Source: Corynebacterium glyciniphilum AJ 3170
GTDB lineage: Bacteria > Actinomycetota > Actinomycetes > Mycobacteriales > Mycobacteriaceae
DNA length: 64,000 nt
Assembly (NCBI RefSeq): GCF_007673095.1
Contig: NZ_VDYZ01000011.1
Location: 62,001-126,000, forward strand
Direction: 5' to 3'
In this document: positions 1 to 8,662 of the stretch, piece after piece
Layout of the letters: every line of letters begins with the position of its first letter
Numbering within the stretch: position 1 is the stretch's first letter
Position numbers and translations under genes: made by a program
The notes under the pieces: model-generated
Told to the model about the DNA's origin: nothing
The model's input: the letters and a program-made list of their open reading frames with translations, nothing else
The model's database searches: none

Positions 1-1
1 G

Positions 2-1354
2 ATGACCGCCGACCTGGGCCTCGAGGAACGCTATGAGGGGATCGTCACCTCCGCCCTCCAGTTCGGCGCGATCTTCGGTGCGATCTTCGGCGGCCGGGTC
101 GCCGACCGCATCGGACGCCACCGCACCATCGCGATCGTCGCGGTGATCTTCATCCTCGGCTCCCTGGGCTCGGTCCTCTCACCGACCTGGGTCGTGCTGA
201 TGCTGTGCCGGATCGTCCTGGGCATCGCCGTGGGGTCCGCGTCCGGCATCATCCCGATCTACCTCGCCGAGCTCGCCCCCACCCACCTGCGGGGTCGGGT
301 GGTCAACCAGAACGAGTTCATGGTCGTCTTCGGCCAGTTCCTGGCCTTCAGCTTCAATGCGCTCATCGCCCGCGTCGGTGGTGCCGAGGAGGGCGGGACG
401 TGGCGCTGGATGCTTGCGCTGTGCCTCGTGCCCGCCATCGCGCTGTGGGTCGGTATGACGATCGTCCCGGAGTCCCCGCGCTGGCTCGCCGGCCACGGTC
501 GTATCGAGGACATGCTCAACGCGCTGCGCACCATCCGCGAGAAGGTGTACGGGTCACCGGACTACGAGACCTCCCGCTACGGCGGAGACGATGCACCGCA
601 CCCCGACAGTGACGAGATCACCCACCCGGTGTCCGGTGACGTCGAAGGCGTCCGCACCCTCGCCGACCACGACAGCCAGGCGTCCCGGCGCCGGTTCCGT
701 GACCTCTTCGCCGAACCGTGGATCCGCCGCATCATGCTCATCGGTTTCGGCATGGCCGTGATCAACCAGATCTCCGGCATCAACGTCATCCAGTACTACG
801 GCGTGACGATCCTGACCCAGGCGGGATTCGAAGGCAACACCGCCTTCACCGTCAACCTGTTGATCGGTATCGCCGGGGTGATCGGCATGCTGCTGTCGAT
901 GTTCCTGAACTCGCGTGTCCGGCGTCGGCGCATGCTGATGAGTGGTCTGACCGGTACGGTCGTCACCCTGACCGTGATGGGGCTGGTGTCGATGATGATG
1001 CCGGACGAGGTCGAGGCCAAGAAGTGGATCATCCTGGCCGCCATCGTCGCCTTCGTCGGCATCATGCAGTGTGCGGTCGGTGCGATGACCTGGTTGTTCA
1101 TGTCTGAGATCTTCCCCATGCGTGTCCGCGGCGAGGCCATGGGCCTGGCGGCGGGGGTGCAGTGGTCGATGAACTTCTGTGTCGCCCTGTTCTTCCCGTA
1201 CCTCATGGACGTCATCGGATTCGGTCCCACCGTGTTCATCTTCGTCGGTCTGCAGCTCATCGCCCTGGTGTGGGTCTACCGACTGGTCCCGGAGACCAAG
1301 GACAAGACCCTCGAGACCATCGAGCAGGAGTTCCGCGACGCGGTGTCGGCTTAG
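2..1354 (+). CDS. MFS sugar-porter family transporter (5' end outside window)
   Basis: Proton-linked sugar or polyol uptake in the cytoplasmic membrane is the likely role. The 450 visible residues contain the MFS loop motif GGRVADRIGRHR (about residue 30), the sugar-porter motif PESPRWL after the sixth helix, NQISGINVIQYYG at the start of the second half, and the C-terminal PETKDKTLE signature. A central hydrophilic loop (about 180-240) separates two six-helix bundles. The first helix and its usual substrate-facing motif are missing, so the true start lies before base 1 and the ATG at base 2 is internal. The gene converges on the AAA+ ATPase gene 17 bases away. Substrate cannot be told from sequence alone. 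Confidence 0.9.
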   Translation: MTADLGLEERYEGIVTSALQFGAIFGAIFGGRVADRIGRHRTIAIVAVIFILGSLGSVLSPTWVVLMLCRIVLGIAVGSASGIIPIYLAELAPTHLRGRVVNQNEFMVVFGQFLAFSFNALIARVGGAEEGGTWRWMLALCLVPAIALWVGMTIVPESPRWLAGHGRIEDMLNALRTIREKVYGSPDYETSRYGGDDAPHPDSDEITHPVSGDVEGVRTLADHDSQASRRRFRDLFAEPWIRRIMLIGFGMAVINQISGINVIQYYGVTILTQAGFEGNTAFTVNLLIGIAGVIGMLLSMFLNSRVRRRRMLMSGLTGTVVTLTVMGLVSMMMPDEVEAKKWIILAAIVAFVGIMQCAVGAMTWLFMSEIFPMRVRGEAMGLAAGVQWSMNFCVALFFPYLMDVIGFGPTVFIFVGLQLIALVWVYRLVPETKDKTLETIEQEFRDAVSA

Positions 1355-1371
1355 AGCGGCGAACGCTCAGG

Positions 1372-2538
1372 CTATTCAGGTGACGGAGTGGGCAAGCTCA
1401 GCCCCAACGTTGCAGCATGCTCTCGCAGATACTCCCTGAGGTAAGGGACTGCGAGGTCGAACCGACCGTCCGGCAGTACCTGAATCATCCCCGCATTCGT
1501 CAGCCGGGCCCGGTAGACGTAGAGGTAGTTGAGGCCCTGGTTGATGCGCTCGGCAAGGTCCGCCGGGCGTGATGGTCCGTCATCGACACTCATCGCTACG
1601 AGCACCGTCTTGTCGGTTCCGGACAGGTCTTTGAGGGCAGGGTCGTGCACCAGGGTTCCGAGCTTGCGGCGGGCTTTATCGACCCCCTGTCTGACGGATT
1701 CCGGGGTGATCGTGTCGCCCTCTGCGGCCCGGAACGAATAGTGACCGACAAGCTGAATCATGAACGGATAGCCGCCACATGCCTCAGTGGCTGTTTCCAA
1801 CGCTGCTTCATCCCAGGTCACTTCCAGGGGTTCGACCGGGGCGCTCAGCGCTTCCCGGACATCGTCGTCAGACACGGACCCCAGGAACACACGGTCGGCT
1901 CTACGGATGAACGTGATTGTGCTCTCGTTGTCCTTGTCGCTGATGAACCGCTCCACCGCAGAAGGGATTCCGGCCATGGCTACCGCGATATTGGCGTCCG
2001 CGCGGACCAGGTGTTGGATGACCGTGGCGAACTCCCTGAGCTCGTTGCTGTTCTTCACGTGTACCTCATCGAGGGTGATCAACGTTCCCGCTGGATCATC
2101 GTCCCCGGCGAAGCGACTGTGCAGTCCGTCGAGCGTCCCCAGGAGCTCTCGGAGGCTGGACGACCAGTCCACGGTCTCTGTGGACATCGTCGATACGCCG
2201 ATTCTTCCGAGCGTCCCGCCGGAGATCCGTCGGCGGACAGTGTCGTCACCGAGTTCTTCAACAGCCCGGGCAACTTGACGCACGAGGTTGTCCATGAACC
2301 CCTGGTCGGCAGACTCGGAGAAGACATGCCAGCCCCGGGACCTGGCGACATCCTCGACAGCATTGAGCATGCAGGTCTTGCCGACGCCTCGTACACCGGT
2401 AAAGAGAGTTATTCGCTCGAGGGTGCCTGGACCGTCATCGAGCGCACTGTCGAAGTCTTCAATGTCACTGTCGCGCCCGACCAGGACAGGCGGGCTTGCC
2501 CCGATGCTGGCACGGAACGGGTTACGGATACGTGCCAT
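1372..2538 (-). CDS. AAA+ ATP-binding protein, ORC/Cdc6-like
   Basis: A 388-residue P-loop ATPase resembling the AAA_16/ORC-type ATP-binding proteins of actinobacteria; its cellular role is unknown. Walker A is GVRGVGKT (about residue 47-54) and Walker B is LITLDEVH (about 150-157). A C-terminal region with winged-helix-like segments (about 300-388, including a final LREYLREHA) would fit DNA binding. The start is set by AGGAG seven bases before ATG on the minus strand. It stands alone between two convergent or divergent transporter genes. The promoter region is unusually AT-rich for this genome and carries a six- to seven-unit 9-bp-period repeat. It could be an STAND-like regulator or a defence ATPase; neither can be shown here. 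Confidence 0.75.
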   Translation of the reverse strand: MARIRNPFRASIGASPPVLVGRDSDIEDFDSALDDGPGTLERITLFTGVRGVGKTCMLNAVEDVARSRGWHVFSESADQGFMDNLVRQVARAVEELGDDTVRRRISGGTLGRIGVSTMSTETVDWSSSLRELLGTLDGLHSRFAGDDDPAGTLITLDEVHVKNSNELREFATVIQHLVRADANIAVAMAGIPSAVERFISDKDNESTITFIRRADRVFLGSVSDDDVREALSAPVEPLEVTWDEAALETATEACGGYPFMIQLVGHYSFRAAEGDTITPESVRQGVDKARRKLGTLVHDPALKDLSGTDKTVLVAMSVDDGPSRPADLAERINQGLNYLYVYRARLTNAGMIQVLPDGRFDLAVPYLREYLREHAATLGLSLPTPSPE

Positions 2539-2554
2539 GGTCGACTCCTATCCC

Positions 2555-2612
2555 TTTGCTGCTTTTGCAGTCTTTGTTCATTTTGCAAGTTTTGCTGGCT
2601 TTGGTCACGTTG
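2555..2612 (-). repeat. 9-bp-period TTTG/CAAA array upstream of the AAA+ ATPase gene
   Basis: On the + strand TTTG occurs at 2555, 2564, 2573, 2582, 2591 and 2600, exactly nine bases apart, with a degenerate GTTG at 2609. Four units are TTTGC. The array lies 17-74 bases upstream of the ATPase start, where promoter or operator sequences are expected. Confidence 0.8.
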
Positions 2613-2766
2613 TCAATGATGGCGAACGAATATATAGCCCGCTGTTGTAACCGGATGGTCGGCGACTAGAGTTTCACGGGTCCCACAACTGAACCGATGA
2701 CGTCCACGGTGCCGGGCCCCCGAGGAGAAACCGGCGCTGTCACGTCCGTGAAAGCGAGCCAACGAC

Positions 2767-4773
2767 ATGGCCGACCCCAACAACGTCAAGACCAGCTCCC
2801 CGATCCGGGAACTCACCGTCCGCGCGGTCATCCTCGGTGGACTGATCACCCTGGTGTTCACCGCCGCGAACGTGTACCTGGGCCTGAAGGTCGGTCTGAC
2901 CTTCGCCACCTCGATCCCGGCCGCGGTGATCTCGATGGCGGTGCTGCGACGACTGCAGAACCACAGCATCACCGAGAACAACATCGTGCAGACCATCGCG
3001 TCTGCCGCCGGCACCCTGTCGGCGATCATCTTCGTCCTGCCCGGTCTGATCATGATCGGCTGGTGGACGGGATTCCCGTACTGGACGACCATGCTGGTCT
3101 GCCTCATCGGTGGCATCCTCGGCGTGCTGTACTCCATCCCGCTGCGGCGGGCGTTGGTGACGGGATCGGATCTGCCGTTCCCCGAAGGTGTGGCCGCCGC
3201 CGAGGTGCTCAAGGTCGGTGAGGATGACTCCTCCGACCCCGACAACCGCAGCAACCGGGACGGTCTGCGTGCCATCGTCGTCGGTGGCCTCGCTTCGGCG
3301 GGAATGTCGCTGTTGTCCGCGTTGAAGGTCACCGCCGCCGAGCTGTCCACCACGTTCCGTGTCGGCACGGGCGGCACCATGGTCGGTTCCAGCCTGTCAC
3401 TGGCGCTGATCGGTGTCGGCCACCTCGTCGGTCCGACGGTGGGTGTCGCGATGATCGTCGGCCTGCTGATCTCCTTCGGCGTGCTGTTGCCGGTCTTCAC
3501 CGGTGGAGAGCTGCCTGCCGTCGGAGACATCTCCGACGCCGTCTCCGAGACCTTCGCCGGTGACGTGCGTTTCGTCGGCGCCGGTGCGATGGCGATCGCC
3601 GCGGTCTGGACGCTGCTGAAGATCATCGGCCCGGTGGTCCGCGGGATCGCCGCGTCCCTGGCGGCGTCACGTGCCCGGAAGCAGGGTGAACATGTGGCAC
3701 TCACGGAGCGCGACATCCCGGTGAAGGTCCTCGTGGTCGGGGTCCTGGTGCTGATGCTTCCGATCGGGTGGCTGCTGTGGTCCTTCCTCAGCGGGACGGG
3801 GGTCAGCCACCACACAGGCTCGCTGATCACCCTGAGCATCCTGTTCGTCCTGCTGCTCGGCCTGATCATCGCCGCGGTGTGCGGCTACATGGCCGGCCTG
3901 ATCGGGTCCTCCAACAGTCCGATCTCCGGCGTCGGTGTGATCGTGGTGCTGCTGGCCGCCCTGCTGATCAAGCTGGTGACCGGCAACGACGACGGTGGTC
4001 ACCCCACCGCCCTGGTGGCCTACACCCTGTTCACGGCGACAGTCGTCTTCGGCGTCGCCACGATCTCGAACGACAACCTGCAGGACCTCAAGACCGGTCA
4101 GTTGGTCGGGGCGACCCCGTGGAAGCAGCAGACGGCCCTGATCATCGGTGTGGTCTTCGGTTCGTTGATCATCCCGCCGGTGATGGGGCTGATGGCCACC
4201 GCGTTCGGTTTCGCCGGTGCACCCGGTGCGGGGCCGGACGCTCTCGCCGCACCGCAGGCGGGCCTGCTGTCGTCGGTGGCCGAGGGCATCTTCGGCGACT
4301 CGCTCGACTGGGGCCTGATCGGGCTGGGTGCGCTGATCGGTGTCGGCGTGATCATCGTGGACGAGGTTGTCCGACAGGCGTCCGGGAAGCGCTTCGGCCT
4401 GCCGCCGCTCGCGGTGGGTATGGGCATGTACCTCCCGATCAGCCTCACCCTCATCATCCCGTTGGGTGCGTTCCTGGGCTGGTTCTACAACCGGTGGGCC
4501 GACGGACGCGCGAATGCCTCGACTGCCAAGCGGCTGGGAGTGCTCGGCGCGACGGGTCTGATCGTCGGTGAGAGCCTCTTCGGCGTGCTGAACGCCGGCA
4601 TCATCGCCGGTACCGGCGATTCGGACGTGTTGGGGATCATGCCGGACGGCTGGGCAGGACCGTCCCAGTGGGTCGGTGCACTGGTGTTCGTCGGCATCAT
4701 CCTGGGCGTGTATCGCTGGGTGCAGGCGCGCTCGTCCCGGTCAGTGGTAGCGGAGGAGCAGACGACAACATAG
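2767..4773 (+). CDS. OPT family oligopeptide transporter
   Basis: A 668-residue polytopic membrane protein of the oligopeptide transporter superfamily (OPT, COG1297), which takes up small peptides or metal-peptide complexes with protons. About fourteen to sixteen hydrophobic segments are visible. The N-terminal segment REL TVRAVILGGLI followed by NVYLGLKVGLTF is the family hallmark, and the NSPISGVG segment near residue 380 is also typical. ATG at 2767 has no strong Shine-Dalgarno sequence. A possible -10 box TAGAGT lies about 95 bases upstream. The TAG stop (4771-4773) lies inside the operator of the next gene, so the two are probably not one operon. Confidence 0.88.
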   Translation: MADPNNVKTSSPIRELTVRAVILGGLITLVFTAANVYLGLKVGLTFATSIPAAVISMAVLRRLQNHSITENNIVQTIASAAGTLSAIIFVLPGLIMIGWWTGFPYWTTMLVCLIGGILGVLYSIPLRRALVTGSDLPFPEGVAAAEVLKVGEDDSSDPDNRSNRDGLRAIVVGGLASAGMSLLSALKVTAAELSTTFRVGTGGTMVGSSLSLALIGVGHLVGPTVGVAMIVGLLISFGVLLPVFTGGELPAVGDISDAVSETFAGDVRFVGAGAMAIAAVWTLLKIIGPVVRGIAASLAASRARKQGEHVALTERDIPVKVLVVGVLVLMLPIGWLLWSFLSGTGVSHHTGSLITLSILFVLLLGLIIAAVCGYMAGLIGSSNSPISGVGVIVVLLAALLIKLVTGNDDGGHPTALVAYTLFTATVVFGVATISNDNLQDLKTGQLVGATPWKQQTALIIGVVFGSLIIPPVMGLMATAFGFAGAPGAGPDALAAPQAGLLSSVAEGIFGDSLDWGLIGLGALIGVGVIIVDEVVRQASGKRFGLPPLAVGMGMYLPISLTLIIPLGAFLGWFYNRWADGRANASTAKRLGVLGATGLIVGESLFGVLNAGIIAGTGDSDVLGIMPDGWAGPSQWVGALVFVGIILGVYRWVQARSSRSVVAEEQTTT

Positions 4774-4789
4774 TTGACGTGTCAACTAT
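4770..4789. promoter_or_regulatory. Palindromic operator ATAGTTGAC-N2-GTCAACTAT
   Basis: Perfect 9-base arms around GT. It precedes TAACGT (4792-4797), a plausible -10 box for the FMN reductase gene, so a bound repressor would cover the -35 region. The same core appears twice upstream of doxX at 19677-19717. The spacing and symmetry are like operators of MarR-type dimers; the regulator is not in the window. Confidence 0.75.
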
Positions 4790-4846
4790 GGTAACGTCGT
4801 GGCGGCAGAACAACCGCGACTCCATCCCTCACCAAGGAGGACAACC

Positions 4847-5422
4847 ATGACCAGCATCGGCATCATCGCAGGTTCCACCCGCCCCGGCGCCTTCAACCCC
4901 CAGGTGGTCAGCTGGGTCAAGGAGCAGCTCGACGCCGCAGACGTCGACAGCACCGTGATCAACTTCGCCGACTACAACCTCCCCGTCCTCGACGAGGAGA
5001 TCCCCGGCGGCGCCCACAAGTACGCCAATGAGCACACCAAGGCGTGGGGTGCGGCCCTGGAGCCGTTCGACGGCTACATCCTGGTGACCCCGGAGTACAA
5101 CCACAGCGTGCCGGGCCCGCTGAAGAACGCGATCGACTTCGTCGGTTCCGAGTTCGCCCACAAGCCGGTGGCCTTCGTCTCCTACGGTGCCGACAAGGGC
5201 GTCCGCGCCGTTGAGGCATGGCGCTCAGTGTTCGCCAACTTCCGTGCCGCGACCGTCCGCGATGTCGCCGCGTTCTCGATCTTCACTGACGCCGTCGACG
5301 GCACCTTCGCTCCGCAGGAGGTGTCCACAGCACCCTTCGCCGGGCTGCTCAAGGATCTGCTCGCCTGGGCCGAGGGCTTCGCCGTCGTCCGCGACCGTCT
5401 CTCCGCACAGGTGGTCGGCTGA
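4847..5422 (+). CDS. NADPH-dependent FMN reductase (NAD(P)H oxidoreductase)
   Basis: A 191-residue flavodoxin-fold enzyme that transfers electrons from NAD(P)H to FMN and often to quinones or azo compounds in the cytosol. It begins with the family segment IGIIAGSTRPG (phosphate-binding loop), has the flavin-binding segment TPEYNHSVPGPLKNAID (about residue 82-98), and ends in a short helical region. ATG 4847 is chosen because AAGGAGG (4834-4840) is six bases away; an earlier in-frame start would have no such site. The palindrome at 4770-4789 suggests inducible repression, and its sharing with doxX suggests a redox or thiol-stress role. Confidence 0.92.
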   Translation: MTSIGIIAGSTRPGAFNPQVVSWVKEQLDAADVDSTVINFADYNLPVLDEEIPGGAHKYANEHTKAWGAALEPFDGYILVTPEYNHSVPGPLKNAIDFVGSEFAHKPVAFVSYGADKGVRAVEAWRSVFANFRAATVRDVAAFSIFTDAVDGTFAPQEVSTAPFAGLLKDLLAWAEGFAVVRDRLSAQVVG

Positions 5423-5432
5423 GGCCGGACGC

Positions 5433-7619
5433 CTACATTGCGCAGCTGATCGAGGAATCCTTCTTCCCGTCGACGGCCTGCTGCAGGCCCTTCTCCACCG
5501 CGTCGGTGTAGTACTCCTGCCCGGCGTCGTTGGGGTGGACACCGTCGCCGATGAGGGAGTCCGGGTGGTCGAGCGCCATCTGGCACCAGGGGGCGAGGTA
5601 CACGTCCGGGTGGACCGCGGCGTAGTCGAGCGTCTGCTGGGCGGCCGGGGCGATACCGTCGACATAGCCGTAGGGCACCACGAGGATGATCTTGTGGCCC
5701 GGTCCGACGGTCTCGACGATGCGGTCGAGCTGACCGTCGAAGGCCTGGCCGTTGGTGCCGAAACCCAGGACGACATACTCGCCGAGCGTCCCGTTCGCGG
5801 CCATGGTGCCGATCGGGCCCTCACCGCCGGTGTAGTGGCGCGACGTTTCGGCGTCGACGGTGATGCCCGGGAACCGCTGCTGCAGGGACAGGGTCGACGC
5901 CAGCATCACCGAGTCGCCGATCGCCGTGATGTCCCTGCCTGCGGGGAGGCCGGGTGTGGCGGGTGCAGCAGGAGCGTCCGGCGCTGCGGATGTCCCGGCG
6001 GAGTTGTCCTGCAGGTCCGCCATCTCCTCCAGCTGGGTCTCCAGCTCCGAATTCGCCGGGCTCTGCCCCAGAGCGGAACCGGCCAGGAGGGTCACCACCA
6101 GGACCGCGCCCGGGACGGCCAGCAGTTTCGTGGTGCCCAGGGACTGCAGCGTCCTGCGGTAGCCGTTGCGGCGCAGCGGCGTCTCCACCCACCGGTAGGA
6201 CGCCTCGGTAAGTACCAGGCTCACGACCACGGCGACCACGCCGACCGCCCAGTCCGGGACGTCCGAACCCGGTTCCTGCATCAGTGCGCGGGCGAAGACG
6301 ACGACGGGCCAGTGCCACAGGTACAGGCTGAAGGACCGCTCACCGAACCAGCGCAGCGGGCGCCACCGCAGCAGCCCCGCGACCGGCCCGGCCTCCCGCA
6401 GGGACGTGGCGATCAGGGCGACGGACAGCAGCGACGCCAGGAACAGTCCGCCCCGGTAGGTCAGGGGATCGGTGTCAGGCAGCGTCAGGAACATGACGGC
6501 CAGTACCACCAGGGCCAGCGACCCGCCGACCCAGGCCAGTGCCGCGGACCGACGTGACGCGGTCGCGGGGGAGAACGCGGGCCAGGAGTCCGTCGACGAC
6601 TGCCCGGCCGATGTCGTCACCAGGGCGAGGACCACGCCGGCGAGCATGCCGAACGCGTGGGTGTCCGTCCCGAAGTACACACGGGACGGGTCGCTCTCCG
6701 GGTCGTGGAGGATGATCATCGCGATCAACGAGGCGATGCCCAGCACCGTCGCCACCACGGTGGCGACGCGGAACGGGCCGGCGGACCGTCCGATCCGGTT
6801 CCAGCGCAGGACGCGCCGCGAGAACCACAGGCACGCCAGCAGCAGCACCGGCCACAGCACGTAGAACTGCTCCTCGATGGCCAAGGACCAGTAGTGCATG
6901 AAGATCTGCGGCGTGGTGTCGGCGAAGTAGCTGTTCGACTGGGCGATCTGCACCCAGTTGTTCACGGAGAACAGCGACCCGAGGAACTGCGGCACCAGGG
7001 CGACGGCCGCGTCACCGCCGATGATCCCGGCCACCGCGGTCGAGACCAGCAGGACGGTGACCGCTGCCGGGAGGATGCGGCGGGCCCGACGACGCCAGAA
7101 CTCCTTGAGGTTGATTCGGCCGGTCGCCCCGATTTCGCGCACCAGCAGCGAGGTGATGAGGAACCCGGAGAGGACGAAGAAGACGTCCACCCCGAGGAAA
7201 CCGCCGGGCAGCACGTCGCCGAAGAAGTGGTAGACCACCACAGCGAGGACTGCGATGCCGCGCAGACCGTCGAGTCCGGTGACCCGACGGATCCGCCCCG
7301 GCTTTAGAGGGGCAGCGACGGGGACCGTGGTGGCCGGTGGGGGCGGGGCGATCGTCGGCGTCGACGCCACCACCGGCGGCTCCGGGGCAGGTTCCGTCGT
7401 CGGCTCAGGCGCGGGAGCGACCTCCACCTCCGCTGGCGCCACTCGTGCGCCCCCGGGCGGTGGCGGACACGTCGGGGCGGAGAGCACGATGGGCTCGACC
7501 AGCAGCTGTGCCTGTGCCTGTTTTCGGGGCGGGCGAACCGAGGACCGTGCGCACGCGGGTGCCGGTGGTGCACCGCCCGGGGCAGTGAGGACGATGGACG
7601 GGCGGGGACTGGTGGCCAT
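5433..7619 (-). CDS. Acyltransferase-3 membrane protein fused to SGNH hydrolase domain
   Basis: A 728-residue two-part enzyme of the OafA/YrhL type that transfers acyl groups across the membrane to extracytoplasmic glycans or lipids. Residues about 1-115 are proline/alanine-rich and disordered. The membrane domain (about 115-500, ten or more helices) begins with GLDGLRGIAVLAVVVYHFF and has FFVLSGFLIT and MHYWSLAIEEQFYVLWP. The C-terminal SGNH domain (about 560-728) shows GDSVML, GFGTNG and DGVHPND. ATG 7619 has no clear ribosome site and later starts in the proline-rich segment are possible. It converges on the FMN reductase gene. The acceptor is unknown; cell-envelope mycolate or arabinogalactan decoration is possible. 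Confidence 0.9.
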   Translation of the reverse strand: MATSPRPSIVLTAPGGAPPAPACARSSVRPPRKQAQAQLLVEPIVLSAPTCPPPPGGARVAPAEVEVAPAPEPTTEPAPEPPVVASTPTIAPPPPATTVPVAAPLKPGRIRRVTGLDGLRGIAVLAVVVYHFFGDVLPGGFLGVDVFFVLSGFLITSLLVREIGATGRINLKEFWRRRARRILPAAVTVLLVSTAVAGIIGGDAAVALVPQFLGSLFSVNNWVQIAQSNSYFADTTPQIFMHYWSLAIEEQFYVLWPVLLLACLWFSRRVLRWNRIGRSAGPFRVATVVATVLGIASLIAMIILHDPESDPSRVYFGTDTHAFGMLAGVVLALVTTSAGQSSTDSWPAFSPATASRRSAALAWVGGSLALVVLAVMFLTLPDTDPLTYRGGLFLASLLSVALIATSLREAGPVAGLLRWRPLRWFGERSFSLYLWHWPVVVFARALMQEPGSDVPDWAVGVVAVVVSLVLTEASYRWVETPLRRNGYRRTLQSLGTTKLLAVPGAVLVVTLLAGSALGQSPANSELETQLEEMADLQDNSAGTSAAPDAPAAPATPGLPAGRDITAIGDSVMLASTLSLQQRFPGITVDAETSRHYTGGEGPIGTMAANGTLGEYVVLGFGTNGQAFDGQLDRIVETVGPGHKIILVVPYGYVDGIAPAAQQTLDYAAVHPDVYLAPWCQMALDHPDSLIGDGVHPNDAGQEYYTDAVEKGLQQAVDGKKDSSISCAM

Positions 7620-7766
7620 TACGTAAGCAGGGGTCTTTCAGAGGACGACGGTGGTGATGTCATAACGGTAGTCGGCGCTACGGTGCGGCCCAAAGCCTGT
7701 GGGGAGTTCTCCTGATACCCCCGCATGTATTCGCCGCGACCTGCGGATTGTCAATGTAGACACCCT

Positions 7767-7813
7767 CTAATCTCACGACGTTTCGTCAGAAGCGGGGATC
7801 CTTGTGAGATTAG
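7767..7813. promoter_or_regulatory. Inverted CTAATCTCAC pair upstream of deoC
   Basis: CTAATCTCAC (7767-7776) and its exact complement GTGAGATTAG (7804-7813) are separated by 27 bases. The proximal copy covers the -35 region of the deoC promoter. Two inverted sites about 37 bases centre to centre would fit a repressor bound at both. Confidence 0.6.
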
Positions 7814-7830
7814 GGGCGCTCGACGAACGC

Positions 7831-7836
7831 TAAACT
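7831..7836 (+). promoter_or_regulatory. deoC -10 box, leaderless transcript predicted
   Basis: TAAACT ends seven bases before the ATG of deoC, with no ribosome site between, so transcription should start at or next to the start codon. Confidence 0.6.
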
Positions 7837-7843
7837 GCACACC

Positions 7844-8500
7844 ATGCAGCGCACCGAACTCGCCCGCCTGATCGACCACACCCTGCTCAAGCCGGAGTCC
7901 ACGTCAGCGGACGTGGCAGGCCTCGCCGCGGAGGCCGGTGAACTGGGCGTCTACGCGATCTGCGTGTCGCCGTCGCAGTTGCCGGTGGACGCACCGTCGG
8001 GGGTGCACGTCGCGACGGTGGTCGGTTTCCCGTCCGGCGCGGTGAAACCCGACGTGAAGGCGACCGAGGCGGCCCGCGCGGTGGCGGACGGCGCCGACGA
8101 GGTCGACATGGTCATCAATCTGGCTCTGGTGAAGGAAGGCCGGTTCGATGAACTGACCGGGGAGATCGCGGTTGTCCGTGCCGCGGTTCCGGCACCCGGG
8201 GTGCTCAAGGTGATCATCGAGTCTGCCGCGCTCGATGACGAGGAGATCGCCGCGGCCTGCCGCTGTGCAGAAGAGGGGGGCGCGGACTTCGTGAAGACCT
8301 CGACCGGGTTCCATCCGGCCGGAGGGGCGTCGGTGGAGGCGGTACGGGTGATGCACGAGACCGTCGGTGGGCGTCTCGGCATCAAGGCGTCCGGCGGGAT
8401 CCGCTCGCTCGAGACGGCGGAGGCAATGGTCGCCGCCGGGACCACGCGCCTGGGACTGTCGGCCTCGGCGACGGTGCTGGACGAGGCGGGACTGTTCTGA
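7844..8500 (+). CDS. deoC: Deoxyribose-phosphate aldolase
   Basis: Class I aldolase that splits 2-deoxyribose 5-phosphate into acetaldehyde and glyceraldehyde 3-phosphate in deoxynucleoside breakdown. The 218-residue TIM barrel has [10 protein letters not shown] at the N terminus, the proton-relay region EVDMVIN (about 87-93), the Schiff-base lysine in FVKTSTGF (about 149-156) and IKASGGIR (about 180-187). The length is normal for bacterial DeoC. It appears to be transcribed alone from a leaderless promoter. The acetaldehyde product could be handled by the aldehyde dehydrogenase at 20322, though nothing here links the two directly. Confidence 0.97.
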   Translation: MQRTELARLIDHTLLKPESTSADVAGLAAEAGELGVYAICVSPSQLPVDAPSGVHVATVVGFPSGAVKPDVKATEAARAVADGADEVDMVINLALVKEGRFDELTGEIAVVRAAVPAPGVLKVIIESAALDDEEIAAACRCAEEGGADFVKTSTGFHPAGGASVEAVRVMHETVGGRLGIKASGGIRSLETAEAMVAAGTTRLGLSASATVLDEAGLF

Positions 8501-8535
8501 CCGTTGTTCCCCGGGGCTCCGGCAGATTGAGTGTC

Positions 8536-8566
8536 CAGGTCAGCGAACGGCCGGATTCGTGACCTG
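8536..8566 (+). terminator. Hairpin after deoC
   Basis: CAGGTCA...CGAA pairs with TTCG...TGACCTG with one bulged G and an eight-base loop. No T run follows, as is common for actinobacterial terminators. Confidence 0.5.
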
Positions 8567-8650
8567 TACCCTCAGGGCGCCGACACGGTCGACACAGCCG
8601 ACGGCCGTTACTAAACCCATGCTTCCTGGCAGGTCAGCCATATAACCGCC

Positions 8651-8656
8651 TACACT
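8651..8656 (+). promoter_or_regulatory. -10 box of the ABC exporter genes, leaderless
   Basis: TACACT lies six bases before the GTG start at 8663 with no ribosome-binding sequence between. Confidence 0.6.
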
Positions 8657-8662
8657 GTCCGG

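Noticed and set aside
2613..3869. Minus-strand frame of 418 codons opposite the OPT gene
   Set aside because: Ser/Thr/Arg-rich shadow of a well-supported transporter.
8536..8566. tRNA-like segment after deoC
   Set aside because: Only one stem forms, with no other arms, so it was called a terminator.
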